Source: CAYTGM01 sp964437365
GTDB lineage: Bacteria > Sumerlaeota > Sumerlaeia > SLMS01
DNA: 64,000 nt
Reading direction: 5' to 3'
NCBI GenBank assembly: GCA_964437365.1
Contig: CAYTGM010000010.1
Location: 1 to 64,000, forward strand
Shown here one piece after another: positions 34,892-43,986 of the stretch. Under the pieces are notes generated by a model. It saw nothing but the letters and a program-made list of their open reading frames with translations, was not told where the DNA came from and searched no databases. Within the stretch, counting starts at the first letter, position 1. Each line of letters begins with the position of its first letter. The position numbers and the translations under genes are program-made.

Positions 34892-35554
34892 CTAGTTCTT
34901 TATAATCGGACTTTCTCTTACTACTCTTGGGATCTCTTGTGATCGTGCGGAAGCTTTCGAGATAAGTTTTTTGCACTCATCCAAGTGTATTTGATTTCTT
35001 TGTTTGGAGTCTCTAGACGCGAAAATGACGGCGAGCAATATACCAGCGACGACTGGAATCGTCCAGATAGACATAACAAATGCGGTGAAAGTCGTCGCCA
35101 TTGTGACAGCGATAAAGACCAAAAACTTGAAGGAAAAATACTCTCTTTCACAGGTGTCGAGAATCCCTAGTATCTTCTCTTTTATCTTCTTTTCATTAAT
35201 CCTTTTCAGAGACTGCCTGGTCTTGTGATAATCATAGAAACTAAGTGGATTAATAAATTTAACAACGAGGAAAATCATGAACAATGGAACCAATTGATTG
35301 AGGTGAAACCTGGTCTCATGGGTGGTTTGGAATCCCGCAAGACATCCCAAGGATACGAATAATACGAGGGAAGCAATGTCATAGGTAAGAGCCTTGTGTT
35401 CGCGCGAATCCAATAAGAACTGCTGGCCGTTCTTGAACCACCATCGCATACTGATAATTGCTTCACAGGGAGTTCGATATAGTTGCTTATAAGCTAAGCA
35501 CCCACATATAGCCGCCAGACTCCCAATCGCGAATGTTTCCCAGTCTTCGATCAT
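34892..35554 (-). CDS. Hypothetical membrane protein
   Basis: Protein of 220 aa with about four or five membrane segments (around residues 8-25, 60-77, 88-105, 143-163 and 165-182). The loop between helices 3 and 4 and the C-terminus are basic and charged, so probably cytoplasmic. No conserved motif is recognised. It sits alone between the GNAT-nitrilase gene and the repeat/transposase array. Composition appears richer in A and T than its neighbours by eye. Confidence 0.6.
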   Translation of the reverse strand: MIEDWETFAIGSLAAICGCLAYKQLYRTPCEAIISMRWWFKNGQQFLLDSREHKALTYDIASLVLFVSLGCLAGFQTTHETRFHLNQLVPLFMIFLVVKFINPLSFYDYHKTRQSLKRINEKKIKEKILGILDTCEREYFSFKFLVFIAVTMATTFTAFVMSIWTIPVVAGILLAVIFASRDSKQRNQIHLDECKKLISKASARSQEIPRVVRESPIIKN

Positions 35555-35796
35555 TGCTCACTTATTTTTGGATACTCAAAGAGTATAAAGGAATTGTTGG
35601 CTGAAAGTGTGAATGGTTCAAGCCCAAAGAACCTCATACAACGATACAGTTTGCACAAGGGAGCTCCTTACAACAAGGTTCGAACGGTGTTCGATGCACT
35701 CCAGTGGTAGCATCATGCATCGAACATGCATCGATACTGCTTCCACCCCTCGGCTCGATGCGGGTGCTCAATCGTTTACGACCTTTCCATATGAGT

Positions 35797-36236
35797 TTTG
35801 TCGAACCCCTTCAGGGTTCTGGTCCGGGGTTGGACCTCACACCCGGGGCGACGCCATGCTCTGCCCCGGGCTGTCGTATCTCACAGCCCTTCAGGCTGTT
35901 TCCATAGAGTTGGTCTCTCGGGATCAGCCAGAGAGGCGATTTCCATTGGTGGATCTGCGTCGCCTATCTCACAAAACCCACGATTGCTCGCTCATCCTGA
36001 GCCTCGGCAATTACGACTCCCAAAGAGAGCACAACTCATCAAATATCCTGAACACGAATAAGAATAAGTTTTGGAGTGTTTCTATGATCCGACGCGTCTC
36101 ACAAGAGAATGGGTTGGAACATTGATCTTCAAGGCTCAGCCTGAAAGGCTGACAGATACGTTAGCCCAGGGCAGAGCGAAGCGTCGCCCTGGGTTGCCGA
36201 TTGATGCATACCCTGAACCCTGAAAGGGTTCCACAA
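35797..36236 (+). repeat. REP-pair element copy A (about 440 bp)
   Basis: L end, a 228-bp interior and R end. Compared by eye with copy B at 37195-37634 (offset 1398 bp, no indels) it has only seven differences, all inside the palindromic ends; the interior is identical. ORFs running through it are artefacts of the repeat. Confidence 0.85.
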
Positions 36237-36250
36237 CAGGCAAGAACAGA

Positions 36251-36719
36251 TTTGTCGAACCCTTTCAGGGTTCTGGCCCGGGGTTGGGTCTCACACCCGG
36301 GGCGACGCCATGCTCTGCCCCGGGCTGTCGTATCTCACAGCCCTTCAGGCTGTTTCATTGAGGCTCTATTTCGAGGCCTACGTAATGAGCAATTGTTGTC
36401 ATTACAATCCAACATGATATATCGAGATATGGTGTACATGATGACAGCCTCTGAGGCTCAGCCTTAAGGACTATCAACTTTTGAGTTGGCGGAATCGAAT
36501 AGACTCGACACCTTGGGCCCGCTACTGTGTAAAACCTTTAAAGAAAATCAAACTAGTCTTATGGGCCTGCCATAGTCGCTATTTCGCGTGACAATGCCTG
36601 TCTATTTATCATCTACGATCAGCCTGAAAGGCTGACAGATACGATAGCCCAGGGCAGAGTGTAGCGTCGCCCTGGGTTGTTGGTTGATGTATATCCTGAA
36701 CCCTGAAAGGGTTCCACAA
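36251..36719 (+). repeat. REP-pair element 2, immediately upstream of the transposase
   Basis: L2 and R2 ends flank about 260 bp unrelated to copies A and B, including a degenerate internal TCTGAGGCTCAGCC hairpin near 36445. R2 ends 15 bases before the transposase start codon, so it provides the transposase leader. Confidence 0.75.
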
Positions 36720-36734
36720 AAAAGGAGAAGGACG

Positions 36735-37190
36735 ATGGGACAGTCTTTAGCCCAAAACTATATACACCTTGTTTTTTCTACCAAACACCGAACCCCATGG
36801 TTCAATGATAGAGATGTTCGCCAAAGAGTACATTCTTACCTGGCCGCTATATGCAATGAACTTAACTCAGAGGCATTTCAGATCGGAGGAGTAGGCGATC
36901 ATGTACATATATTCTGCCAGTTGTCGAAGAATATAGCACTGGCTAAACTTATTGAAGAAGTGAAGAAGGAATCATCGAAGTGGATCAAGAAGGAGTTCCA
37001 AGACCTGAGAGGTTTCCGTTGGCAGGCAGGATACGGCGCTTTTTCTATTAGCCCATCGCATGTCTCGAGCCTCAAGAAATATATACTTACTCAGGAGGAG
37101 CATCACAAGGGGCAGACATTCAAACAGGAGTTTCGCCATTTATGCGAGAAATATGGGGTACCGATAGATGAACGCTATGCCTGGGATTGA
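36735..37190 (+). CDS. IS200-like / REP-associated tyrosine transposase (Y1, HUH)
   Basis: Single-strand transposase of 151 aa. Motifs are the N-terminal QNYIHLVFSTKHRTPWF, the metal-binding HUH pair H56 and H58 in GGVGDHVHIF, and the catalytic Tyr116 in LKKYILTQEEHHK; the family ending GVPIDERYAWD is also present. ATG at 36735 has AAAGGAGAAGG just upstream; a longer frame to 36684 reads through repeat DNA and is rejected. The ORF is intact. It is precisely bracketed by repeat ends R2 (left) and L3 (right), supporting a RAYT-like role in cutting and moving these repeats. Confidence 0.93.
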   Translation: MGQSLAQNYIHLVFSTKHRTPWFNDRDVRQRVHSYLAAICNELNSEAFQIGGVGDHVHIFCQLSKNIALAKLIEEVKKESSKWIKKEFQDLRGFRWQAGYGAFSISPSHVSSLKKYILTQEEHHKGQTFKQEFRHLCEKYGVPIDERYAWD

Positions 37191-37194
37191 ATGA

Positions 37195-37634
37195 TTTGTC
37201 GAACCCCTTCAGGGTTCTGGCCCGGGGTTGGATCTCATACCCGGGGCGACGCCATGCTCTGCCCCGGGCTGTCGTATCTCACAGCCCTTCAGGCTGTTTC
37301 CATAGAGTTGGTCTCTCGGGATCAGCCAGAGAGGCGATTTCCATTGGTGGATCTGCGTCGCCTATCTCACAAAACCCACGATTGCTCGCTCATCCTGAGC
37401 CTCGGCAATTACGACTCCCAAAGAGAGCACAACTCATCAAATATCCTGAACACGAATAAGAATAAGTTTTGGAGTGTTTCTATGATCCGACGCGTCTCAC
37501 AAGAGAATGGGTTGGAACATTGATCTTCAAGGCTCAGCCTGAAAGGCTGACAGATACGTTAGCCCAGGGCACAGCGTAGCGTCGCCCTGGGTTGACGATT
37601 GATGCATACCCCGAACCCTGAAAGGGTTCCACAA
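37195..37634 (+). repeat. REP-pair element copy B (about 440 bp)
   Basis: Near-identical to copy A (see 35797-36236). It starts five bases after the transposase stop codon and ends about 110 bp before the OmpH-like gene. Confidence 0.85.
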
Positions 37635-37770
37635 AAGACCCAATTATGCATGAGAAAGATACTCCACCCTGCACCTCGATGCGGGTTTTTCCTCCAAACT
37701 GCCTTGCGTCGGTTCGCGGTCACCATGAAGCTCCACATCCAAATTAATGTCGATGGACCTGTCAGACCTC

Positions 37771-38412
37771 ATGAATCGATTCACATTTCTTCTAGTTTTC
37801 CTTCTCAACGCGATCCTTGTGGCTTCAACAAGCGCCCAGGAAACCGTAGCCAGCGATGATGCTGAAACCTCTCCCGCCCTTGATCAATCAAGCATGAAGG
37901 TGGGTTTCGTGGACATTGAGATCGCCATCGGTGAAAGTCAGGCGATCCGCAAGATCCTGGGCGAGATTGATGAGGAGATGCGGAAAGACGGGGAATCCAT
38001 TGATTCGAAAAAACAGGAAGCGCGTCGACTTCGCATCATGCTGGAACGCCAGGGAAGTGTTCTCTCCGACGAGGAGCGACAGGAGCGCCAGCAGCAGATC
38101 ATCGATCTGATGGCCGAAATTGATGAGCTGGAATATAAGTTCAAACGTAAGATCGAGCAAACAGAACGAACCACCTTTATGCCGCTGGTCGAGCAGGTTA
38201 TTCGCATTGTTGGCGACGTTGGAAAAAATGAAAACTTCGATCTGATTGTTCGCGGTGAGATGGTCCTCTATGGTCGCGCAAGAGCCGATCTGACGCCACT
38301 GGTTGTTGAGGAACTGGACTCCCGCTATGAAGAGCTGCGCGAGGTCATGATTCCAATGGGCTCAAAAAAACCGGCGGAAGAGAAACCAGAAGTCCTTCCT
38401 ATGATTCCGTAA
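37771..38412 (+). CDS. OmpH/Skp-like periplasmic protein
   Basis: Exported protein of about 213 aa. The signal peptide is MNRFTFLLVFLLNAILVASTSAQ. After a short linker comes KVGFVDIEIAIGESQA, which corresponds to the OmpH start (IGFVD...), then a long charged coiled coil (about 80-160, EEMRKDGESIDSKKQEARRL through LMAEIDELEYKFKRKIE) and a return segment ending NFDLIVRGEMVLYGRARADLT. Skp-like proteins hold outer-membrane proteins in the periplasm, so this supports a diderm envelope. No start has a good ribosome site; ATGs at 37747 and 37753 are in frame. It lies just after repeat copy B and converges on the response regulator. Confidence 0.85.
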   Translation: MNRFTFLLVFLLNAILVASTSAQETVASDDAETSPALDQSSMKVGFVDIEIAIGESQAIRKILGEIDEEMRKDGESIDSKKQEARRLRIMLERQGSVLSDEERQERQQQIIDLMAEIDELEYKFKRKIEQTERTTFMPLVEQVIRIVGDVGKNENFDLIVRGEMVLYGRARADLTPLVVEELDSRYEELREVMIPMGSKKPAEEKPEVLPMIP

Positions 38413-38418
38413 GTGGAA

Positions 38419-39120
38419 TCAGGTTTCTTCGCATTCAAAACGGTACCCGATCTCTCGGACCGTTTTCAAGAACTTCGGTCGACGAGGATCCTCTTCAATT
38501 TTCTGACGAAGCGTCGCGATACACCGATCAACGCTTCGGTCTGTCACAAAGACTGAGTAACCCCAGGCAGCATTCAGGATCTGTCGACGAGTCAGGGCTC
38601 TGTCTATATTCCTGAGGAAGAACTCGAGGACCTGCATTTCTTTCGGAGTGAGCTCGAGATGTTCTCCGTTTCTGGAGAGTCTTTGTGAAACAGGGTCGAA
38701 CTCAAAGTTGCCAAATACAAGTTTCTCCTCAGGTGATTGTTGAACCTGACGTCTCAGGTGGGCTTTCACTCTCGCTGATAACTCCCGGATGCTGAAGGGC
38801 TTTGTCATATAATCGTCAGCACCAAGGTTCAGCCCAAGGAGGAGGTCCTCCTCCTGACCTTTCGCTGTAAGCATAATAATCGGCATTGTCAGTCCTTCCT
38901 CTCGAAGAGTCCGACAAAGTTCATAGCCATTCATCTTTGGCATCATGATATCAAGAATGATGATGTCTGGTTTCAGGTCGAGAGCCTTGTCGAGCCCTTC
39001 TTCTCCATCAAAGGCTGTACTGACCGTATAGCCGCGAGAGCGGAAACTATCAGTCAGCCCGCGGTTAAGCGTGGAATCGTCTTCGACGATTAGAAGGCTT
39101 GCATTCTCTGTTTTCTTCAC
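38419..39120 (-). CDS. OmpR/PhoB-family response regulator
   Basis: DNA-binding regulator of 233 aa. The receiver domain has acidic DD at 14-15, phospho-acceptor D57 in ILDIMMPKMNG, the T in MLTAKG and the lysine in DDYMTKPFS. A winged-helix DNA-binding domain follows (LELTPKEMQVLEFFLRN, RRQILNAAWGY, RSVDRCIATLRQKI, VREIGYRFE). It overlaps the 3' end of its cognate kinase gene by four bases and is the last gene of a three-gene operon with the TPR protein and kinase. Target genes are unknown. Confidence 0.95.
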   Translation of the reverse strand: MKKTENASLLIVEDDSTLNRGLTDSFRSRGYTVSTAFDGEEGLDKALDLKPDIIILDIMMPKMNGYELCRTLREEGLTMPIIMLTAKGQEEDLLLGLNLGADDYMTKPFSIRELSARVKAHLRRQVQQSPEEKLVFGNFEFDPVSQRLSRNGEHLELTPKEMQVLEFFLRNIDRALTRRQILNAAWGYSVFVTDRSVDRCIATLRQKIEEDPRRPKFLKTVREIGYRFECEET

Positions 39121-40919
39121 GTTCTCTTATCTTCCGGTTCGTTAATTGGCATGCGCACGGTAAACCGACTCCCTTTCCCTTTTTCGCTCTGAACTTCGAT
39201 GGTTCCACCATGAGCATCAACCAGATACTTGACGATGGAAAGACCAAGTCCTGTTCCACCTGCGTGCCTCGTAAGATCTGACTCCACCTGGTAGAAGCGT
39301 TCGAATATTCTGTTTTGATCCTTCTGCGCTATACCAAAACCATCATCCTTTACGATGAGGACGATGTGCGCTTTCTCAGCAGTGCATCTGAGTTCGATCT
39401 GTTTTTCTTCCGGCGAGTATTTCAACGCGTTCTCAAGTAGGTTAATGAGGATCATCGTAATGGCCCCTCCATCACAATAGACTTCGGGAAGGTCTCCGTC
39501 TATATACTTTGAGAAAGTTGTTTGCTCAGCCTCCAATTGGCCATTTATAAGTTGAAGAGCGTTCTCGATGAGTCCTTCGGGATTATGCCAGTCAAGCTCC
39601 AGGACCTCTTTACCTCTCTCCATACGTGAGTAAGTCAGAAAACTTTCAATAATCTTACTGAGTCTGAGATTCTCACGGGAAATCAGTTCCAGATACTCTC
39701 GCGTTCTTCGCTGATCGAGCTCTTCGTCTTCCTGAAGTGAATCAACCAGAAGGCGTATTGAGGAGAGGGGAGTTCGCAGTTCATGACTGACAGTCGCGAT
39801 GAGTGAGTTCTTCATCTCAGTCACTCGATTCTGTTTGTATATATATTGAATAATGAGTGATGCAGCAATCAAAAGTGAGAGAAGGCTCAGTGCTCCGGCT
39901 GCAAAGTAAATAATACGCTGGGTGCTGATTGCTTGTGCAAGGCCGTCGGAGGATTCGAGGTTGATGACTAAAGAATAATCATTGAATGGTGCTTCAAGAG
40001 GGATTGAAGGAAGTTCGCTCTCCGATAGATTCTTGTTGCTGCGAAACTCGTAGCTGAATTCACGTCCCAGACTGTTCAGGTGGGCTTCCAATTCTGAAAA
40101 GAGTCTATCGTGAGAAAAAGCAAAGCAGGTGTTCCGACCCTCTTTATAGAAAATCCATAGATCAAGAAAAGGGTTCAAGCCATCCTGAAGATTCGCAACG
40201 TTATAGCTCTTCGCAAGAACACGTGAAAGAACGAGTGCATTTTGAAGTTCACTCATCTCGCTCGTGTTGAAGGACCATTCATCAAGGAGGAAAAGGCGCC
40301 GTTGCGGAGTTAGTACAGTATCACCCGATAGAATAAATTCATTCATCCACTGAATCAGATCATCCTGTTCCACAAAAAGAGGATCCTCACTCAAGAGTAG
40401 AAGGAAGAGAGCCAGTCTATACTTCAATTCAGGATCAGATGCCAGAGTTTCCGCAGAAGTCTCAAGGATTGATCGCAGCAATTCTATCGACTCAATGGGC
40501 TCTCCACGATGGTATAGTATCTCCACCTCTTCAATTAATTTCTGTATATCAGAACCTTTATTTTGAGACGCTGAACCGTGAAATTGACCATAGGGCACGT
40601 CAACAGGATAGATAACCTTGCTCTTATTGGAAAAAACAAGAAAGGCAGAAGCCTTATCATCAAGAATAGCTTTCTGAAAGGCTTGCCAGGATGCACCCGT
40701 CGGTTCCTGAAACAGTCTTTCATTGAGGGCTTCGAGCTCTTTACGGAGTTCATTTTTCACGACTTTCAGGTCAGACTGATACACACGATCCAGTTCTTCA
40801 CGAACGACTACTTGAACGTTCTTGTATGACCCGTATATCAACCAAAGGACGATTGCTCCCGGTAGGATGAGCACCAGGAGCAAAACGAAAAGGTACTGTC
40901 TGGAAAGGAGATTAGCCAT
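39117..40919 (-). CDS. Membrane sensor histidine kinase
   Basis: Protein of 600 aa. Membrane segments are at about 9-30 and 337-361, flanking a periplasmic domain of about 300 residues with no recognised sensor fold (helical, with TPR-like leucine-rich stretches such as IESIELLRSILET). The cytoplasmic part has HisKA with H379 in TVSHELRTPLSSIRL and HATPase with INLLENALKYSPEE, DDGFGIA and GTGLGLSIVKYLVDAHGG. Partner is the overlapping response regulator. The large sensor and the upstream TPR protein suggest envelope or polymer sensing; this is inference. Confidence 0.93.
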   Translation of the reverse strand: MANLLSRQYLFVLLLVLILPGAIVLWLIYGSYKNVQVVVREELDRVYQSDLKVVKNELRKELEALNERLFQEPTGASWQAFQKAILDDKASAFLVFSNKSKVIYPVDVPYGQFHGSASQNKGSDIQKLIEEVEILYHRGEPIESIELLRSILETSAETLASDPELKYRLALFLLLLSEDPLFVEQDDLIQWMNEFILSGDTVLTPQRRLFLLDEWSFNTSEMSELQNALVLSRVLAKSYNVANLQDGLNPFLDLWIFYKEGRNTCFAFSHDRLFSELEAHLNSLGREFSYEFRSNKNLSESELPSIPLEAPFNDYSLVINLESSDGLAQAISTQRIIYFAAGALSLLSLLIAASLIIQYIYKQNRVTEMKNSLIATVSHELRTPLSSIRLLVDSLQEDEELDQRRTREYLELISRENLRLSKIIESFLTYSRMERGKEVLELDWHNPEGLIENALQLINGQLEAEQTTFSKYIDGDLPEVYCDGGAITMILINLLENALKYSPEEKQIELRCTAEKAHIVLIVKDDGFGIAQKDQNRIFERFYQVESDLTRHAGGTGLGLSIVKYLVDAHGGTIEVQSEKGKGSRFTVRMPINEPEDKRT

Positions 40920-40936
40920 TCGACTTAATGGTGAAC

Positions 40937-42430
40937 CTATAGTCTTTCCAGTTCTTGTGCTAGTAGGTTCTTGTACTCTGTGATCTGTTGTTCCTTTCGT
41001 GGAAACCTCTTGGCGCGTTGATCATACGCATCCTGGACTTTCTCCAAAAGAGCTTTAAAGTCCTGTGTCTTTCCCATCTCTTCATAATGTCTTTTTAATG
41101 TGTTCGGAAAGAAATAATCGAACCTTGTTTCTTTCTCGAGCATCTCCAGCAACATTGCCTCTACAACTTCCTGGCCTTCGTAATCCCAAAGTGTGAGAAG
41201 TAAGTCGTTGGCAACATGCTGGTACTTGCTGTGTTGTGCAGGCTGAGAGTAATCTTTCTCAGGATAGGAATTGAGAGCCTGCACATAGTCTTCTTTGGCT
41301 TGCTCGAGCTTACCGCGATCGCGATTTACTTCTGCCACAAGATAGTATAGACGCCATGGCTCATCTGGCATCAGTCCGTCCGGGGATTTCTTGTTCTCGA
41401 GAATAAATTGTGCCTGTGCTCTGAGGTACTCGAGCCAGTCGTCGACAACTTGCTCAGCAGGGTTCAGTTGCTTGACTACCCACCATGCACCGTTGAAGTC
41501 AGTTTTGTCCACATAAGCATGTCCGCTCTCGTTCCGACTTTCTATTTCATCCATTTGTTTCTTTATATACGTATTACCGGCGGCAATCACCCGCTGCACA
41601 TCCGCATCCGCAGGTAGTGCGGGAATGGCCTGAGGTTCTTTAGCGTTTCTGACTTCTTCCAGCTTCGTCTTAATCCGTTGACTGTCTGGATCAACCTCGA
41701 GCCACTTTTCATAAGTCTCTATAAGCTTTTCTTTCTCGCCGCGTTTTTCATACACCATGGCAAGACCATTAAGTGAAGCCGTCGCGTAGGGAGAGGCTTT
41801 GATCGCTTTGTTCCACCACTCTATTGCTTCATCATCGTTCCCAATTCTCGTTGCAAGCCACCCTTTCCCGTTCAAAGCAGCGGGATGTTCAGGATTGAGC
41901 TCCAGGCATTTTTCAAAGGCGGTGCTCGCCGTCTTGCTGTCACCTGAATTAAAGAGACACCAACCGTAGCCGTTCCATGCGTCGGCGTCGTTTGGATTTT
42001 TTTCAACAACCTGACCGAAGATTTCTGCGCCCTTCTTGAAGTCTCTTTTCTGGAATAAACGCCACCCATCTTCAGCGGAGATCTCGAGGGAGGGTTCTGT
42101 GGCCTTTGGCATCAGCTCACCAATCTGGCGTACAATTTCTGTCTGCTCAGGGTAGCGTTGAAGAATGTCGGTGAATGTTGCTGCCGCTTTTGAGTTCTGT
42201 CCCTGTTCCAGGTAGCATTGACCGAGACGCAACCCGGCCACGGCGGCGATCGAGGTTTCAGCTTCCTGCTTAAGAATCGATTCGTAGACTTCAATGGCTT
42301 CATTGTAGTCGCGTTTCGTGTCTTGAAGATAGATTCCTTTTTCCAGCAGAACGCCGGGAGATTGGCCGTAGGTGGGAAAAGTAAAGCCCATCAGGGCCGC
42401 GATAAGAGTAGCTTTGAAGAGAAGGTTCAT
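40937..42430 (-). CDS. Exported TPR-repeat protein
   Basis: Protein of 497 aa with a signal peptide ending PTYGQ and at least six tetratricopeptide repeats between about 30 and 270, for example YNEAIEVYESILKQE, PNDADAWNGYGWCLFNSGD and YATASLNGLAMVYEKRGE. A C-terminal region (about 280-490) has further helical pairs. It lies 17 bases upstream of the histidine kinase gene on the same strand, so it is probably expressed with the two-component pair and may act as its periplasmic sensor partner. No enzymatic motif is seen. Confidence 0.85.
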   Translation of the reverse strand: MNLLFKATLIAALMGFTFPTYGQSPGVLLEKGIYLQDTKRDYNEAIEVYESILKQEAETSIAAVAGLRLGQCYLEQGQNSKAAATFTDILQRYPEQTEIVRQIGELMPKATEPSLEISAEDGWRLFQKRDFKKGAEIFGQVVEKNPNDADAWNGYGWCLFNSGDSKTASTAFEKCLELNPEHPAALNGKGWLATRIGNDDEAIEWWNKAIKASPYATASLNGLAMVYEKRGEKEKLIETYEKWLEVDPDSQRIKTKLEEVRNAKEPQAIPALPADADVQRVIAAGNTYIKKQMDEIESRNESGHAYVDKTDFNGAWWVVKQLNPAEQVVDDWLEYLRAQAQFILENKKSPDGLMPDEPWRLYYLVAEVNRDRGKLEQAKEDYVQALNSYPEKDYSQPAQHSKYQHVANDLLLTLWDYEGQEVVEAMLLEMLEKETRFDYFFPNTLKRHYEEMGKTQDFKALLEKVQDAYDQRAKRFPRKEQQITEYKNLLAQELERL

Positions 42431-42537
42431 TTTAGAGACTCGCTTGTCGTTAAATTACAGGGAGGCATCTTTCGATGCAACGGGAAGGAGTCTCGAATGC
42501 GAATGTTACGGAATTATGACCGAACATTGATTTCTAT

Positions 42538-43986
42538 TTACTGAAATGAAAAGAGTTTCCCCAGAATCTTCAATCCCTGTTCGAGCTGCTCCATCGGCTG
42601 GGAGCAATTCAATCGAATAGAGCGATCATGTTCGCTGGTGCGTGTGAACAACATGCCAGGGGTAAAGACGACTTTCTGAAGCTTTGCATCTTCGTAGAAC
42701 TTCAGCGGTTCTATCCCTTCTGGCAACTGAACCCAAAGTATATAGCCACCTTCGGGATCTGAAACTCGTGTGCCGTCGGGAAAATGAGCTGCAATGAGAC
42801 GGCGTGCGTGTGTCACCCTTTCTCTCAAGGCTCGGTTCAGCTTCCTTAGATGGTGATCGTATCCTCCCTGTGCAAAGAACTCAGAGGCAGCACGCTGGCA
42901 GGGAGTATTTGTCGCAACGTTCGTATAGGCTTTGATGGTCATCACTTCATCAAAGAACTTACCGGGTGCAACCCAGCCGATTCTCCACCCTGTGGTTAAA
43001 CTCTTCGACAGAGAAGAACAATAAATAACACTTCCTGTCTCATCAAAGGATTTCAGGGTGCGTGGTCGATTTTTCTGATAAGAAAGGTCTCCGTATATAT
43101 CATCCTCAATGACCGGAATATTTCTTTCACTAAGAAGAGTGAGCAGCTCGGCCTTAGCCGGGTCGGGCATGACAGCCCCTGTAGGGTTCGCGAAGGTTGG
43201 CATGACGATCACAGCAGAGATCTTCTCATGGTCGAGCGCATAACGTAATGCTTCAACACTCAAACCGTTTTTCGGATGACTGGGTATTTCAACCACCTTG
43301 CGATGCAGACCTTCGAGCATTTTGAAAAACCAGAAGTAAGTAGGGCTCTCGACAGCGATGGTGTCTCCAGCACAAGTGACGGCTCGAATGGCAAAGTGAA
43401 CGGCCTCAAGGCATCCTGCGGTGATGATCAGATCATCAGGGGTTAAAGAACAACCACCTCTAGAAAGTCGACGAGCAACCTCAGACCTGAGCGATCGATA
43501 ACCCTGTGTATTCTCATAAACGAGGGGGTTCTTGCTCTTCTTCTTCAGTACAGATGAAAGACATCGGTTGAGCTTATTTGCAGGTAATAAATCATCTGCA
43601 GGAACAGCACTGGAAAGATTAATATACTCAGGGTTGTCGGAGTCTTCTTTGATCTTCAAAGAAAGATCATCATCGAAGACACGCGTGGGTTTGCAGTGAC
43701 CAACTTGACACTCAGGCAGTTCGAGTTTCTTCGTCATGCGAGGAATGACATAGTAACCAGATTGAGGACGTACCTCAATTAACCCCGCATTTTCAAGTAT
43801 ACGATATGCTTCCATCGCTGTGGATATACTGATTCCCCATTCGCGGTGGATATCTCGCACAGAGGGAAGACGATCCCCGACACGAAATGATCCATCTTCG
43901 ATCATTCGTTCAAGCCTCTGCGCAGTTCTGCGGTAGAGGGGCTCTGTATCCTTTTGTGAATCAAGCTGGCTCATTCTATACGTCAC
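42538..43986 (-). CDS. MocR-type regulator: GntR winged helix fused to aminotransferase fold
   Basis: Protein of 482 aa. The N-terminal GntR winged helix covers about 12-80 (LYRRTAQRLERMIEDGSFRVGD, LPSVRDIHREWGISISTAMEAYRIL). The class I aminotransferase domain covers about 110-480, with TAGCLEAVHFAIRA, the PLP-binding YSSSLSKSLTTGWRIGWVAPG and the terminal arginine region HDRSIRLNCSQP. The closest functional type is PdxR/TauR/GabR-like; a few family members have aminotransferase activity. The GTG at 43986 overlaps the small upstream gene by four bases; an ATG at 43974 is the alternative start. pdxB elsewhere in the window makes vitamin B6 a possible target, but that is inference. Confidence 0.9.
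   Translation of the reverse strand: MTYRMSQLDSQKDTEPLYRRTAQRLERMIEDGSFRVGDRLPSVRDIHREWGISISTAMEAYRILENAGLIEVRPQSGYYVIPRMTKKLELPECQVGHCKPTRVFDDDLSLKIKEDSDNPEYINLSSAVPADDLLPANKLNRCLSSVLKKKSKNPLVYENTQGYRSLRSEVARRLSRGGCSLTPDDLIITAGCLEAVHFAIRAVTCAGDTIAVESPTYFWFFKMLEGLHRKVVEIPSHPKNGLSVEALRYALDHEKISAVIVMPTFANPTGAVMPDPAKAELLTLLSERNIPVIEDDIYGDLSYQKNRPRTLKSFDETGSVIYCSSLSKSLTTGWRIGWVAPGKFFDEVMTIKAYTNVATNTPCQRAASEFFAQGGYDHHLRKLNRALRERVTHARRLIAAHFPDGTRVSDPEGGYILWVQLPEGIEPLKFYEDAKLQKVVFTPGMLFTRTSEHDRSIRLNCSQPMEQLEQGLKILGKLFSFQ

Larger units (their letters stand above)
35797..37634. mobile_element. Array of three inverted-repeat (REP-pair) elements around a RAYT/IS200-like transposase
   Basis: Three left-type ends (L) and three right-type ends (R) of about 105 bp alternate: L1 35797-35902, R1 36131-36236, L2 36251-36356, R2 36617-36719, L3 37195-37300, R3 37529-37634. 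R is approximately the reverse complement of L. Each end consists of a small hairpin (GAACCC..TTCA..GGGTTC), a long GC-rich hairpin (CCCGGGG...CCCCGGG) and another small hairpin (CAGCC..TTCA..GGCTG). The transposase gene lies exactly between R2 and L3. This is the arrangement of REP sequences mobilised by a REP-associated tyrosine transposase. Confidence 0.8.

Noticed and set aside
35613..36125. Long ORFs through the repeats at 35.6-36.1 kb and 37.2-37.5 kb
   Set aside because: They are open frames created by the REP pairs; the same peptide recurs because the DNA is duplicated, and there is no ribosome site.
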